The notes under the pieces: model-generated
Databases searched by the model: none
Seen by the model: the letters and a program-made list of their open reading frames with translations, nothing else
What the model was told of the DNA's origin: nothing
Assembly (NCBI RefSeq): GCF_029784135.1
Contig: NC_073745.1
Span: forward strand, 166,619,649-166,683,648
Origin: Toxorhynchites rutilus septentrionalis
Lineage: Eukaryota > Arthropoda > Insecta > Diptera > Culicidae
Length of the DNA stretch: 64,000 nt
Reading direction: 5' to 3'
Made by a program: the position numbers and the translations under genes
Shown: one piece after another, positions 12,222-25,359 of the stretch
How the letters are laid out: each line of letters begins with the position of its first letter
Numbering within the stretch: position 1 is the stretch's first letter

Positions 12222-12480
12222 TTAACAGAAATTGAAAATCACCGCACAATAGCGATCACCATTGTCAGTAAAATTGTTCTCATCTTCATCTTTAAAGAAG
12301 TACGGGCCAATGATTCCTCCGGACCACAAACCGCACCAAACAATACATTTTTCGGGATGCATTGGCAGCTCTAGTTTTATTTGTGTCTGCCCATATGACC
12401 AAATACGACAATTTCGTTTATCAACGTATCCGTTCAACCAAAAATGTGATTCATCGCTGAAGCATTGATTTTGATAAAAA
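12222..12480 (-). pseudogene. Tc3-like transposase fragment
   Basis: A 71-codon minus-strand frame reads NGYVDKRNCRIWS... HPEKCIVWCGLWSGGIIGPY, characteristic of the catalytic core of Tc1/Tc3-type transposases in insects. FWLNGYVDKRN extends upstream to about 12465. No terminal repeats or complete catalytic set remain. Confidence 0.6.
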
Positions 12481-12499
12481 AATAATTATTTGTAAGTTT

Positions 12500-13955
12500 A
12501 ATAATGAAACGTCAATGAACACTTGCAACTCTAGTTTTAACACATGGCACGAATTACTTGTGATCTGTCAAAACAGTGCGCTGAAAAACTAAAGAGAAAA
12601 AACACGAACAACAAACCGTAAAATCATAACACATCGTCAAAGTCAACAGAATTAGTCAATTTACTTTCGACTCACAATAAAGCCAATCCATTCAAGCATG
12701 CCGGTCCCAACGATGACCGCAAATAATTTTTAATTAATTTCAATTTTGATAAGCCTATTCCATTAGGTGATGATTTCATGATGAACTGAATCACTTCGAA
12801 TGTACCCTAATGATTGACATTGTCTAGGTTAATTCCAGCGACCTATAAATGTCCACGGAATTTTGAAATCTCAGGTAACTACTCGCTTTCCGAAACTTCG
12901 TCGTAAAAAATTTGGGAATCAACGTTTTCAATTCACTGCCAGATACTGCTGACATGTATATTACTTGATTTACGGCTACTTATTTGGCGATCCTGATCGC
13001 TCTTGTAATTCTCAATGAAAACGATCAAGGCTCTTTTCTGGAACAGGCATGTTGTCCTAATAAGTTCGAAGAGTGGCTTACAAACCCTTGAATACAGCTT
13101 TTTTGTTTTGCTTTCCCTACAAAACTTGAACTCCTCCTGACATGGTTGGAGCGTTGTCGAAATTTGAGAACGGCACTTCATGAAAACTGAACCGTCACTA
13201 TCCATTCGAGGGAGTATGTGTTGTAGTATAGAAATTAAAAAAACACGATTTTTTTCTTCATATTCCTGAAGTTTGGACATTCAAGAATATACCCTAGAAA
13301 GGACTTTTCGTAAATTCCATCGTTTACCAATTTATAGTCATTTCAGTGATTTTTCACTTGTCCGAGGCGCATACGATCTTTACTGATCTGTTCGATTTTT
13401 TTTTCATTTCAGAGAACCAGAAGGGCTGGAATCATTTACGCCATGGTACAGCTTTTTTTAAGCCCCTCACTTCACCAGCTTGTAACTATTTTAATTTTGA
13501 ATATTTTTGACGTTCATTTCTTGTTGTATTATTAAAACATAAAGAAACTAATCATGAAATAATGGATAGCGAAAATAGTCCTTGTTTCATTTGTTCAGAG
13601 CTCGAAAAAACGCCCGAAATTCATGCCTCTACACTAGAATACCCCTCTAATGAGGGGTGCCGTTGCTCAAATCAGTAACTTTTTTCCATCCAAAACAAAA
13701 AAAAAACAAGAAAGATTCTTCACATGAACATTTTCATGGTGAAATTGTTCGCTAAATAATGACACCAATCCCAGAATGGACTTGAATGAATTTCAAAGAA
13801 GATGGGCTACGTTCATTCTGAAGCTTCAAAGATTTTTTTTTTCGAAACAAATATAATCATCACGGTTGTGAGTGTCACGCCTTTGAGGGTTTTCTATTCA
13901 ACAGATTTCAACTGCTATCTGGCAATGAGTACAAACGTCGCACAAACAAACAAAC
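12500..13955. other. Uncharacterised region
   Basis: No recognised gene. A 115-codon minus-strand frame at 12933-13280 has no family resemblance I can name and no splice or terminal-repeat context. The rest is AT-rich with poly-A tracts. Confidence 0.4.
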
Positions 13956-13959
13956 GCCG

Positions 13960-15110
13960 GTCAGAAACGCATGCAATTATGATAGGTCGAAAATAGCAGA
14001 CGCTGTGGAAATGGTGAAAACTGGATGTTCCGTTCGAAAGGCGGCCAATTTGCATGGAATTCCGTATTCAACACTGTGCGAAAAGGTCTTAGGAAAGTAT
14101 TCTATGCCAGGTTCTGGAAAAGAAACCGTTCTCAATGCCACGGAAGAAGGACGAATAGTTGGCTGCTAGCCAAAGCAAAAGCTGGATTCCCCGTGGACAC
14201 AAAGAGATTGCTGTCAAGCGTAGCACATTATGTGCGAAAATCAGCTCGTTCCAATCCATTCAAAAACGGGATACCTGGTCGTAAATGGATTAATAGGTTC
14301 ATAAAACGGCACCCAGAAATATCATGACGGGCGAAGCCAAAGCATCGTGTGGCCGTTTCCGAGCAACAAATCAGGAGCTGTGGTTAAAAAAAAATCACGA
14401 AATTCGTGAGTATTTCGTGAGAGAGAGAGAGCGAGAGAGAGAGGCGCTGTCCAATGTTTTGAAATTTCAGGGACAGATATTCAATTTGGACGAAATAACG
14501 ATACGCACAATACCTACAAAGGAACTGATTTTAGCTGGTTGCGGCCAAAATACGTCCGCGCAAAGATAGGTAACTCCGATAGAGAGCCTTATACCTCACT
14601 GTTTTGTGGAAACGCAGCCGGGCAGTTAGCGCCAACGTTGATGCTATACCCGTACAAATCCAGGATGCCAAAAGAGATCTGGCAGAGATTACCCGAAAGC
14701 TGGGCCGCTGCAAGAACGGTATCGGGTTGGATGAAACGGGACATATTGTTCCTGTTTCTCAAGCATGGTTTTTACCCTTGGTTTGTCCAGCAGAAAATAT
14801 TGTTCCCTATTACTGTCTTTACTCAAAATGGACATGTCTGTTATGAAACGATGCTGCTATGCACGGAACAAAACATAATCCTGGTTTGTCTTCCACAAAA
14901 TTCCACACAAATCACTTAGCTGTTGGACGTCAGATATTTACGACCACTCAAAAGCTGTGGATAGATTGACGAACCTACAATCGTCATTGATCAACGGTTT
15001 CCGTCGATGTGGATTGTATCCGTTGGATCCTGAAGCTATTAATTACTCAGTTCTTATTAGAAAATCCAGTGAAGCATCTTCATCACAATCTGTGTGGCCA
15101 ATAAATAAAT
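13960..15110 (+). pseudogene. Pogo-like transposase relic
   Basis: Broken plus-strand frames give, in order, an N-terminal HTH/CENP-B-like part (14195-14327: SARSNPFKNGIPGRKWINRF, then KRHPEIS), a linker, the first catalytic Asp in FNLDEI (about 14481), and the core around KYVRAKIGNSDREPYTSL and AAGQLAPTLMLYPYK (14539-14919). The layout matches pogo/Tigger-family DDE transposases, including the 'flesh out the local resource' region after the first Asp. A (GA)n expansion at about 14420-14445 and several frameshifts interrupt it. Terminal repeats were not identified. Confidence 0.6.
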
Positions 15111-15841
15111 GACATATTACTACTGTAACCTATCCGATTATTGATTTCAACTCATTTAACTTGTTTACAACATAAAACATTATCAAATCTACTATTTAAA
15201 ACGACACATTATTATAACAATTTGATTTGGAATTAGGACCACCAATTAACGGAATTTAGAAAAATTATGTTTATGCCGGTTGGAATTAGGACCAAAAGGT
15301 GCAAAATGTTTTCCATCATGGTATAGTATCATTGCTTCGACAACTCGCAAGCAGATCGGTCGAACCTATATTTGATCCGATACAGGTGTTTTTTTTACAT
15401 CCGTTTCTAGTGTGTATTTTTTCATCTGGTGCGCTGCGAGCGAAGTAAAGCTCATAAAAAGTGGTGCGCTATCGAGACAATCCGGCAGCAAGACACATTA
15501 TCACACACGCTACACAGCGGCGGCAAGTAGAAGTTTATTTTCCTCTTTCTTCTTCCATCATTCTGTATAGCTTCTGTGCACGATTTACACCATTGTTTAA
15601 ACTTTGTGTTTACCAAATCGGCAAGCGTTGGCATTAGGGGTGTCCATTTTGATACATCACCGTTGAACTATTATTGGAACTTTTTTCATTTTCAAATTAC
15701 ATATAATAACAAAAATTGAAATAAATAAAATTTTCAACAATAACTAATATAGAAATATAATTTCTTTTACTAATTTATATTTTCCAAATTATTATATTCT
15801 GTTCATATCGAACAGTTGTCTACTTCTTCGTTTTTATTAAT

Positions 15842-17235
15842 ATGGCAGAGGGCGGGGAGGATCCCCCATCCACGCCATAGAATATATCAGATAATGAACC
15901 TCCTCCTGAAGAGCAGGAGGATGAAACAGAAGATGAGGAGGAAAATTCTGTTTACGAGATAGAAAGCTCTGAAGATGAGGAAAAAGACGAGAAGCTGGAT
16001 TTTCGTCTAAAAGAATACCCTGATGGCGCCAAAGGCCCATTTATCGTATACTTTAGACGAAAATCCAAACCTCTTAACGTCATTCGCATCTCAAAACAGT
16101 TGACACAGAAATTTTCCGAAGTTACCGAGATTACTCGGATGGGGCCAGACAAATTACGAGTTGTCGTCTCCAGCAGAACCCAAGCGAATGAAATAACGCG
16201 CTGTGTTCTCTTTGCGATCGAGTATCGCGTATACATACCCTGTTGCAACGTTGAAATAGACGGTGTAATAAACGAAAAGGGTTTGACTCGAAAAGAGATA
16301 CTCGATGGTGTCGGTCGCTTCAAGAACTCTTCACTTAACGTGTGAAGATTCTTGCATGCGATCGACTGAAATCTGTGTCACATAAAAATGACAAAAGAGT
16401 CCTCAATCGGACAAACTCTTTTCGTGTGACATTTGAGGGTTCCGCCCTTCCTAACTACGTTGCAATAGGTGCACTTCGTTTACCTGTTCGGTTGTTTGTA
16501 CCCCGGGTAATGAAATGCAACAAATGTATGCAACTCGGTCACACGGCCGCCTATTGTTGCAACAAAAAACGTTGCGCAGATTGTGGAGAGAGCCATGATG
16601 AGAATCCTTGCCCGAAAGAGCGCAAGTGTCTTCATTGCGGCGGGACTCCTCATGATCTTACTCAATGCCCGGTGTACATACAACGAGGGGAAAAAATCAA
16701 GCGTTCCTTAAAAGAACGTTCCAAGCGGACTTATGCAGAACTGCTTAAGAGTCCCGTTCCAACGACTCAGGACAATCCCTACTCCATTCTGCAGAACGAC
16801 GAGCCTGTTGCTGACGCTCCCAATGCAGGAAGTTCCGGTACATCGCAGGGTGCCATCAGGAAAAGAAAAAGTACTTCTTTTCCATCACTCCCCAGAAAGA
16901 AAACCGAAACATCCCAAGTTGGAATGAAAACTCGAATTGAACGTGCTGAGAATAGACCGAAGCAAGTACCTCCTGGTTTAAGCGGTTCTTCTACGCACCA
17001 AGGGTCCTCAGCACTTCCCGGAGCAGCACCCAACACGTCTGCTCCTTTTTCGCGGTCGAGGCAACAGCCACAATCTGGCTTGCTTGCGCTTTCTGACCTG
17101 GTGGACAACATTTTAAATGCTTTAAATATAAACGACCCTCTTAAAAGCATAGTATTATGTTTGCTTCCGATTGTGAGAACATTTTTGAAAGAAAAATGTC
17201 GTGTTTTGGCAGCGTTCATTTCCCTCGATGCCTGA
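15842..17235 (+). pseudogene. LINE ORF1 (gag-like, three CCHC zinc knuckles), broken
   Basis: Starts at ATG 15842 with MAEGGEDPPSTP, then a TAG stop at codon 13 (15878-15880). The frame then continues open through an acidic Glu/Asp-rich segment and an RNA-binding-like middle to 16345, where a small indel shifts it. The distal half (16342-17235) carries tandem knuckles with Cys/His spacing CNKCMQLGHTAAYC, CADCGESHDENPC and CLHCGGTPHDLTQC (16513-16670), then a basic, Pro/Ser-rich tail. ORF1 proteins of this kind bind the element RNA to form the transposition particle. The stop and the frameshift make this copy unable to supply ORF1. Confidence 0.8.
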
Positions 17236-20184
17236 TTCAGTGCAAGAGGTCAAGGATTTGACCACTGTAATACAGTGGAATTGCAGAAGCATTATTCCTA
17301 AACTAGATCAGTTTAAATTTTTAGTTCGCAGCTCTAACTGTGATGTATTTTCTCTCTGTGAAACATGGCTTTTTTCAGCCGATGAGCTGAATTTCCACGA
17401 TTTCAACATTATTCGCCTCGATCGAAATGACTCGTTTGGTGGCGTACTATTGGGGATTAAAAAATGTCACTCCTTCTATAGAGTCACTCTCCCATCGATG
17501 ACAGGCATTGAAGTTGTTGCTTGCCAGACACAAATCAATGGCAAAGACCTCTGCATTGCTTCGATATATATCCCTCCCAGAACTACGGTAGGCCGCCATC
17601 AGCTCTTTGATACTATCGAGGCAATGCCGGAGCCGCGGGTAATCTTAGGTGATTTTAACTCCCATGGAACAGCATGGGGATCACTCTACGATGACAACCG
17701 TGCCACTTTGATTCATGATCTGTGCGACAACTTCAAATTGACAGTTTTGAATACTGGGGAAGCAACCAGAATAGCCAACCCTCCTGCACGGGCAAGCATG
17801 CTAGACATATCTCTATGCTCTTCTTCGTTATCCCTGGATTGCATGTGGAAGGTAATCCAAGATCCCCACGGTAGTGATCACCTACCAATAATTTTATCGA
17901 TCGCTAATGAATCAAGCTCTCGTGAGTCAGTCAATATTTCGTATGACCTCACGAAGAATATTGACTGGAGAACATTTGCGGAAATAATATCTGAAGCAAT
18001 TGTTTCAATGCATGAACTTCCTCCACTCGAAGAGTATAACTTTATATCGAGTTTGATTTACGAAAGCGCACTTCAAGCTCAAAAGAAACGTGTACCGGCT
18101 ACAACTTTCCGACGTCGTCCTCCATCACTTTGGTGGGACAAGGAGTGTTCAAAGGTCTACCTTGAAAAATCATCCGCTTTCAAAAATTTCAGGAAAACTG
18201 GAATAGTGGAATGGTTTCTAAAGTACCAAGCTCTAGAAGCCAAACTAAAAGGTTTGATTAAAGCAAAAAAGCGTGGATATTGGCGGAAGTTCGTCAATGG
18301 TTTGTCAAGGGAGACCGCTATGAGCACTCTTTGGAATACGGCTAGGAAAATGCGTGGCTGGAACCATACAAACGAAAGTGAGGAATACTCTGACCGTTGG
18401 ATTTTTAACTTTGCAAGGAAGCTTTGCCCCGACACCGTTCCTGCACAAAACGTCGTACGCGACATTCCACTTCAAAGCGATTATGAGAATTTTTCGATGG
18501 TGGAATTCTCAATTGCCCTTCTCTCATGTAACAATTCAGCTCCGGGGTCGGACAAGATTAAATTCAACTTGTTGAAGAATCTTCCCGACTTGGCAAAACA
18601 GCGTTTGCTGAACTTGTTCAACAAGTTTCTGGAGCTGAATATTGTCCCGCATGACTGGAGACAAGTGAGAGTGATAGCCATACGGAAACCCAACAAACCG
18701 GCTTGCGATCACAACTCGTATAGGCCGATTGCAATGTTATCCTGTATTCGTAAATTGTTAGAGAAAATGATTCTACTTCGTTTGGACAAGTGGGTCGAAA
18801 CGAACAATTTGCTGTCAAATACGCAGTTTGGCTTCCGCCAAGGTAAACGGACAAATGATTGTCTCGCGCTGCTATCTTCTGAAATCCAAATCGCATTTGC
18901 TCGCAAAGAACAAATGGCTTCCGTTTTTCTCGATATCAAAGGGGCATTTGATTCAGTTTCCATGGAAATTCTCTCAGAGAAGCTTCATAATCGTGGACTT
19001 TCACCAATTCTCAATAATTTCCTGTACAATTTACTGTCAGAAAAGCACATGATTTTCTCTCATGGCAGCTCGAAATCTTCTCGTTACAGTTTTATGGGCC
19101 TACCACAAGGCTCCTGCCTAAGCCCCCTCTTGTACAGTTTTTACGTCAATGATATGGATGATTGTCAAACTAGAGACTGCACGCTGAGACAACTTGCAGA
19201 CGATGGAGTTATTTCCATCACGGGTACTATTCCCGTCGTTCTGCAAAAGTCGTTGCAAGATACCCTGAACAATCTGTTCACGTGGGCCCTCAAGCTGGGT
19301 ATCGAATTCTCTACGGAGAAAATTGAAATGGTCGTTTTTTCTAGGAAGCACGAACCCGCCCAATTCCAGCTTCACCTATCCGGCAAAACGATCCAACACT
19401 CTATGTTTTTCAAATACTTGGGTGTATATTTTGATTCTAAGTGTACCTGGGGGAGACACATTGCGTATTTGAAACAGAAATGCCAGCAAAGAATCAATTT
19501 TCTCCAAACAATTACCGGAACATGGTGGGGTGCCCATCCAGGAGACCTCATTCAGTTGTACAAAACAACGATATTATCAGTGTTAGAATATGGCAGTTTT
19601 TGCTTCCGATCAGCTGCCAGGATTCATATTCTCAAGCTGGAGAGAATACAATATCGTTGCTTGCGTATAGCCATGGGGTGTTTGCATTCGACACATACGA
19701 TGAGTCTCGAAGTTTTGGCAGGAGTACCCCCGCTTACTCTTCGGTTCACAGAATTATCCTACAGATTTCTCATCCGTTGCAAGATCATGAATCCATTGGT
19801 AATTGATAACTTCGAAAATCTACTCCAACTGACTCCTCAGTCAAGTTTTATGTCTTTATACCATGAGTACCTTACCCACGACGTGCACCCTTCACCAGGC
19901 ATCTCCAACCAAGTTTGCTTCCCTTACTTCTGCAATTCCTCTGTCATTTTTTATCTGTCCATGCGACAAAAAATCCATGGAATCCCAGATCACCTACGCT
20001 CCGATTCTATTCCGCCGATATTTTCGGCAGAATATGGGAAAGTTAGATCTGATAAAATGTTCTTTACTGACGGTTCATTCATAAACGGGTCCACTGGCTT
20101 CGGCATCTTCAATGAAAATTCCAGTGCCTCTTTCAAACTCAAAGATCCTTGTTCCGTGTATGTCGCTGAACTGGGTGCGATATA
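17228..20184 (+). CDS. LINE ORF2, endonuclease-reverse transcriptase part (interrupted)
   Basis: The chosen start is ATG 17228, which overlaps the ORF1 stop (ATG..TGA, 8 bases). The APE-type endonuclease is at about residues 10-230: IQWNCRS, the Glu in LCETW, ILGDFNSHG and SDHLPI. The reverse transcriptase follows: YRPIAMLSC, the catalytic Asp in FLDIKGAFDS, GLPQGSCLSPLL and the LADD box, which replaces the usual F/YADD first residue but keeps both Asp. RNase H begins near 20065 with FTDGSF and reaches the second acid in VAELGAI. The frame is fully open until a mariner enters at the TA target at 20183-20184. This is unusual next to the broken ORF1 and implies recent activity or trans-mobilisation. 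Confidence 0.88.
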
Positions 20185-21481
20185 AAGGGTGTGTCACATC
20201 AAATTGCATCACGGAAAAAACGCTGTAGAAATTCGCCCAGTAGACCGATCCTTTCGAAAATTTTAGACAGTAAAATAAAAACTATTAAACAACTTTTGGC
20301 ATTTTCTTTTTATTCATACTTCGAGCCCAAGCCCGTATGCTCGCACCTTCCTCTTTACCCCGTCCATAAGGTTCTGTACAACGTCAGGTTGTAGTTTTTT
20401 TTGAACAGAAATCCATTTTCTCTTGAAGTCCGCCTCCGATTTGACAACTTTTGGGTTCTTCCGGAGGGCCTGCTTCATAATCGCCCAATATTTCTCTATT
20501 GGGCGAAGCTCCGGCGCGTTGGGCGAGTTCATTTCCTTTGGCACGAAGGTGACCCCGTTGGCTTCGTACCACTCCAACACGTCCTTTGAATAGTGGCACG
20601 AAGCGAGATCCGGCCAGAAGTTGGTCGGGCCCTCGTGCTGCTTCAATAGTGGTAGTAAGCGCTTCTGTAGGCACTCCTTAAGGTAAACCTGCCCGTTTAC
20701 CGTGCCGGTCATCACGAAGGGGGGCTCCGCTTTCCGCAAGAGCAGATCGCTTGCCACACCATGTACTTTTTGGCAAACTTGGATAGTTTCTGCTTGCGAA
20801 TCTCCTCCGGAACGCTGAATTTGTCCTCTGCGGAGAAGAACAACAGGCCCGGCAGCTGACGAAAGTCCGCTTTGACGTAGGTTTCGTCGTCCATTACTAG
20901 GCAATGCGGCTTCGTCAGCATTTCGGTGTACAGCTTCCGGGCTCGCGTCTTCCCCACCATGTTTTGCCTTTCGTCGCGGTTAGGAGCCTTCTGAACCTTG
21001 TATGTACGCAGGCCCTCCCGCTGCTTGGTCCGCTGGACGAATGAACTTGACAAATTCAGCTTATTGGCGACATCCCGGACCGAACTTCTCGGATAACGTC
21101 TAAACTGCTTAACTACGCGCTTGTGATCTTTTTCACTGACGGAGCATCCATTTTTGCCGTTCTTCACCTTCCGGTCAATGGTTAGGTTCTCGAAGTATCG
21201 TTTTAGTACTCTGCTGACCGTGGATTGGACGATTCCCAGCATCTTACCGATGTCCCGATGTGACAACTCCGGATTCTCGAAATGAGTGCACAGGATTAAT
21301 TCACGACGCTCTTTTTCGTTCGACGACATTTTTCCAAATTTACGAAAAATTGACAGTGAAGCATGGCCAACGGGATCTATACACTCTTATCTAATTATAA
21401 GCGAAAGCTGAAGATATAATTCCTAAAAATTAAATTTCTACAGCGTTTTTTCCGTGATGCAATTTGATGTGACACACCCTT
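20185..21481 (-). mobile_element. DD37E mariner copy 1 (1297 bp)
   Basis: Terminal inverted repeats of at least 40 bases (AAGGGTGTGTCACATCAAAT at both ends), with TA duplicated at 20183-20184 and 21482-21483. The single transposase is on the minus strand. The element has exactly the same length as the copy at 28552. It sits inside the RNase H coding part of the LINE; without the element and one TA the LINE frame is continuous, so it inserted after the LINE. Confidence 0.93.
20314..21329 (-). pseudogene. DD37E transposase, one frameshift
   Basis: The N-terminal 205 residues (20712-21329) hold two helix-turn-helix motifs (LSHRDIGKMLGIVQSTVSRV; SSVRDVANKLNLSSSFVQRT) and the first catalytic Asp in VMDDETY. 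The C-terminal part, in another frame, has the second Asp in FWPDLASCHYS and the Glu in APELRPIEKYW, with 37 residues between them, the ITmD37E signature. A one-base loss in a C run near 20720 shifts the frame, so no full-length enzyme is made. All three catalytic residues remain. The protein would cut and paste the element at TA sites. Confidence 0.9.
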
Positions 21482-21483
21482 TA

Positions 21484-22207
21484 TTACGCATTAGGGATCA
21501 TTGAAACATTGCCCATCGACCACTATTTTATTTTTTCAGACAGTCTCAGCTCAATAGAGGCAATCCGCTCAATGAAAGTTGATAAACGCTCATCTTATTT
21601 CCTATCAAGAATAAGACAATTATTGAGTGTTTTGGTCGAAAAATTATTCAAGATTACATTAGCATGGGTTCCCTCTCATTGCTCGATTCCGGGGAATGAG
21701 AAAGCGGACTCGCTAGATAAGGTGGGTGCTTTAGAAGGCACACTTTTTGAAAGGCAAATTGCTTATAATGAATTTTTCCACATTCCTCGTCAGTATACGC
21801 TCGTAAGTTGGCAGCGCATGTGGAGTGGTGATGAGTTCGGTCGTTGGTTACACACGATTATCCCTAAGGTCTCGACGAGTGCATGGTTCAAGGGATTGAA
21901 TGTAGGTCGTGATTTCATTCGCATGATATCTCGGCTTATGTCCAATCACTATAACCTAAACGCGCATCTCTATCGCATTGGGCTCGCAGCAAACAATCTT
22001 TGTGATTGTGGCGATGGCTACCACGACATCGAGCATGTTGTCTGGTCGTGTATCCGATTCCATGCTGCTCGCTCTCAGCTCTCTAGAGCACTGAGAGCAC
22101 AAGGCAGACAATCGGATATCCCCGTCCGGGATATCTTAGGTAGCCGGGATCCTGATCTTCTGCTTCATCTATACCTGTTCCTCAGAAACGCCGATGTCAA
22201 CGTTTAA
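21484..22207 (+). CDS. LINE ORF2, C-terminal RNase H part
   Basis: Continuation of ORF2 after the mariner. It carries the third RNase H acid in FSDSLSSIEAI, the His/Asp motif WVPSHCSIPGNEKADSL, and a C-terminal Cys/His cluster (LCDCGDGYHDIEHVVWSC, about 21985-22050) typical of I/Jockey-group LINEs. All four RNase H catalytic positions are present across the two halves. The frame ends at TAA 22205-22207. Confidence 0.85.
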
Positions 22208-22728
22208 TGATGTTTCCTTCGTTGTGTCCCCGTTTCATATCCCTCCTATCTGATCGATAAACTTTTACTTAGTCGCGGCAATACATACACACACTCTTTA
22301 CAGATGCACGGGCCAAAGGTTGTGCAGTCCACTGATTATTCAACAAGAGCCAAAGGTTGTACCGCTCATGACAACTCTACACGAGCTGATGATTGCGCCG
22401 GCTAGTGACCATTCTATCCTGGATTCCTCGAGTCGAGAAAGACGCACCACGCTAGATATGGGGTACAAACTAGGGGGCGTTGCTGATTAATGGTCAGCTG
22501 CATCCCAATAGGAAGTATCCCGTGTCGGGCACACGTACAGAGCATCGAAGACTGCGACATACCGATTATGAGAACACTTGTAATACTAACCTCGAGTCAA
22601 CCGCGAGTAATCGGTTACATATTACTAACAAAGTCTAAGCAAACATTGTCAAAATATTGAACTCCCGGCCCCGTTAGGCTGACGCCATATGAGCCTTAAT
22701 AAAATATATATTTTGGATAAAAAAAAAA
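22208..22728 (+). other. LINE 3' UTR and A tail
   Basis: Non-coding tail of the LINE containing a short repeated phrase (GCCAAAGGTTGT at about 22310 and 22350) and TTAATAAAATATATA before the terminal A run. Confidence 0.6.
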
Positions 22729-22837
22729 TTGTATAGTGGTATGAATACATCATCTCATCCGTATGTTTATCAGTAGTGGAACGAATATCAAGCAATGAGC
22801 ACATTTAAGAACATTATATACGCGTAAGCAGTAATTT

Positions 22838-23060
22838 TTAGAGCACACAAACGTTAAATATTGTCTTAGCTGAGCGATATATGGGTGCTTTACGGTACTT
22901 AGTTGAGATTTCTATGCCGAATAACACGCCTTGAATGTATTCTGGAGTTGCAAGCTCTAGAATACGCATGACCTCAGTGCAAGTCGGAAGATTTTTTTTG
23001 ACGAGAAATCCCCCGGCCAGAACTGGAATCAAACCCGAACCTCCAGCATGATAATGGGCC
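22838..23060 (-). repeat. tRNA-derived SINE-like repeat
   Basis: On the minus strand the sequence starts with a tRNA-like head with a B-box-like GGTTCGGGTTTGATTCC (plus 23025-23041), then CCGGGGGATTT and a non-tRNA body ending near 22840. Pol III B box plus unrelated body is the SINE layout; an A box is weak. Similar sequence is common in Aedes, from memory rather than from a search. Confidence 0.5.
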
Positions 23061-25355
23061 TGATCACGAACATCACTGTCACAAACGCTTTCACGTCACT
23101 TACACTTCACTTAATCTTGTTGTGTCTATCATCATTGTCACGGACAGTTGCGTGTAAAAATAAACTCCGTGAAGTGAAAGAGTTCATTCCGTTTGTAAGA
23201 GACATGTAAGTTGCATAATTTCGGGCGTTTGAACGTTATGTCGGTTGCATAATTTCGGACGTTTGAGCCTTATGTAGGTAAAATTAATAAGTGTATGAGA
23301 TAATATTCCATTTAATTGAACGTATGTTTTAGAATGACAAGTTTGCGATTATACCTCGATGATTAGGTATTTCAATGCCAACTATTCGGACTCATTCCAT
23401 GAATGATTTGCTTGGTGCGTTAGTTTGCTGAATCAAACGCTGGTTCAAAAATGAGGAGGAATACTTGGTTGCTCTTGAATAATGTAGTTGTTGAACATAT
23501 GGGAATCTAATTTTATTTCCTCTTTCTATAAATGACTCTAGAGATCAAGCATGACTATCATGAATTTAATATCGCATGCTCTTGTACTCAGCTCTGTCTT
23601 ACTCGTTTGAATAGTGAGAAGTATTTAGTATAGGTCAACGTTAGAATCATTTTTTAAGAACCGTTTCTACAATTTTGATGAATAATAATATCTTCTATAT
23701 CTCAGAATAAACCCGAATTTATCCATCTCATGATCAGTATAGTCTGAGCAACTCCCATATGGGATTCTGAAGTTTAATCCTCTTATCCTTCCCATTTTCG
23801 TGTAATTTTATATACGGGACATGAGGTTTGATATAATTATTTAAACAGAAACTGGTCAGAAGCATAATATTCATATGAAACATCTAATGAGTTTCAAGAA
23901 ATTTGCCAAAAGCAGAAAATGATTCAGATTTTCTTTAGACGGATATCAAAATTATGGAAATAGAACTAGAGAATAATTTAAAAATTATTAATTTAAAAGG
24001 TTTGCAATGATAGATTCATTTTTTCCTTATTTGAAACTTAAATATTCTTTCATTCAAAGTATGTCTTCAAAATAATATCGTTTAAAATATCTATTACGTA
24101 AAAACAAAAGATCAATGGTCTTATTCGATGTAACTATCGTCCTGATTCGGGTCTTGTCCACCAATTGCGAATGTTTGAACTACAAAAACCAGCTTTGCAA
24201 TGTTGGAAAAACATTACAGTTATTATTTTATATTCAAAATATCAACAAATCATATTATTCATTATATATTAGATATAATCAATCATAATGATCTTTTGGG
24301 CCAGTGGCCTCCATTGCCATTTTATGGGGTTACAACTCTCTGTTAGTCTAATCCTCAAAATAGAAACAAAAAATTTCTATTCATTTAGGATAATAGAAAT
24401 TAGACCTTTCGCCATGTTTCAATCGATCTACGGGAGCTATAATTTTAGTCCTCAATTACATCCCAAAGCGCATTTATCGAATCCTAATAAACAAATTTAC
24501 GTCCTCTGGATACGTCAGGATTTCGTTCTAAAAATGTCACCAAGCGGGTGAATTGCTGTTTGTTTATCTTTTTTTTTCTCTTAAAAAGCAAATCAAGATT
24601 CAAAATGTTAGTAAAAAAGCTAAATAAAACCGAAACTAAACTTACTCCATTCCGCGTGACTAACTTTCACCATCTAAAACACAAGTAACAAATATACTTG
24701 TTTTTGCCCGTGACGTGACAGTATCGTGGTATTCATAATAACACTGAGTTCACCAAAGTTGTCACGAAGGATGAACTCTTCCGGATTCTACAAAACACTT
24801 AATTTTCTTTTAACATGATCTGTGTGTTGGAATATTTTCCGTGTTCAACCTCTATTATGCTTTAACACAACAACCTCTTAGGACATTAACTTAGTTTCCG
24901 CCGGCAAATGGTATATGGTGATATAAGCAGCTCGACTAGTCATAACTAACGGGTTCTTTATTCTAAGTTTTTATATCCAATAATTACAAACAATTATTTG
25001 CGTACACTTTGTTTTTGTTCCGTGGAAAATGAAACGTGACAAAGGATTTCTTTTCGTCGTGTGTCTTCGCACTGCTTCAAATTAAAAGTTAATCATACGT
25101 TTATCGATTATTTAAAGAAGATTATGGTAGATCAACATGATTTAAACTGTGGTAAAGAGTGATACAGAAGATTCAAAGATAATGAATGTATCAGACCGGA
25201 CAGCCAAATCACCAGACAAAGCGCCTCCTGTTCAGATCGATGCAGCATAGTTTAAGTGCTAGAAGCGTTCGAAACGTTGAATATGTGTGAGAATGGGTAG
25301 ACGAATTTGTTCGATTGCTTTGAAACCGGCATCGTTTTATCCAGATGGTATCGCC
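23061..25355. other. Intron sequence without recognised features
   Basis: AT-rich DNA. A short imperfect tandem repeat (GTTGCATAATTTCGG, about 36-base period) occurs at 23210-23285. Open frames are short and carry no motif. Presumably part of the large anoctamin intron left of 27031. Confidence 0.4.
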
Positions 25356-25359
25356 TAGT

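Larger units (their letters stand above)
15425..22728 (+). mobile_element. I-clade non-LTR retrotransposon, interrupted by a mariner
   Basis: A two-ORF LINE: ORF1 with CCHC knuckles (15842-17235) and ORF2 with endonuclease, reverse transcriptase and RNase H (17228-22207, split by the mariner at 20185-21481). A 3' UTR and AATAAA-like signal lead to an A tract at 22719-22728. An RNase H after the reverse transcriptase, with an ORF1 bearing three knuckles, fits the I clade as known from mosquitoes. The 5' boundary is a guess from where GC-richer UTR-like sequence begins; I found no target duplication. Confidence 0.75.

Noticed and set aside
12933..13280. 115-codon minus-strand ORF as a gene
   Set aside because: No recognisable domain, no splice or promoter context, composition like translated AT-rich DNA.
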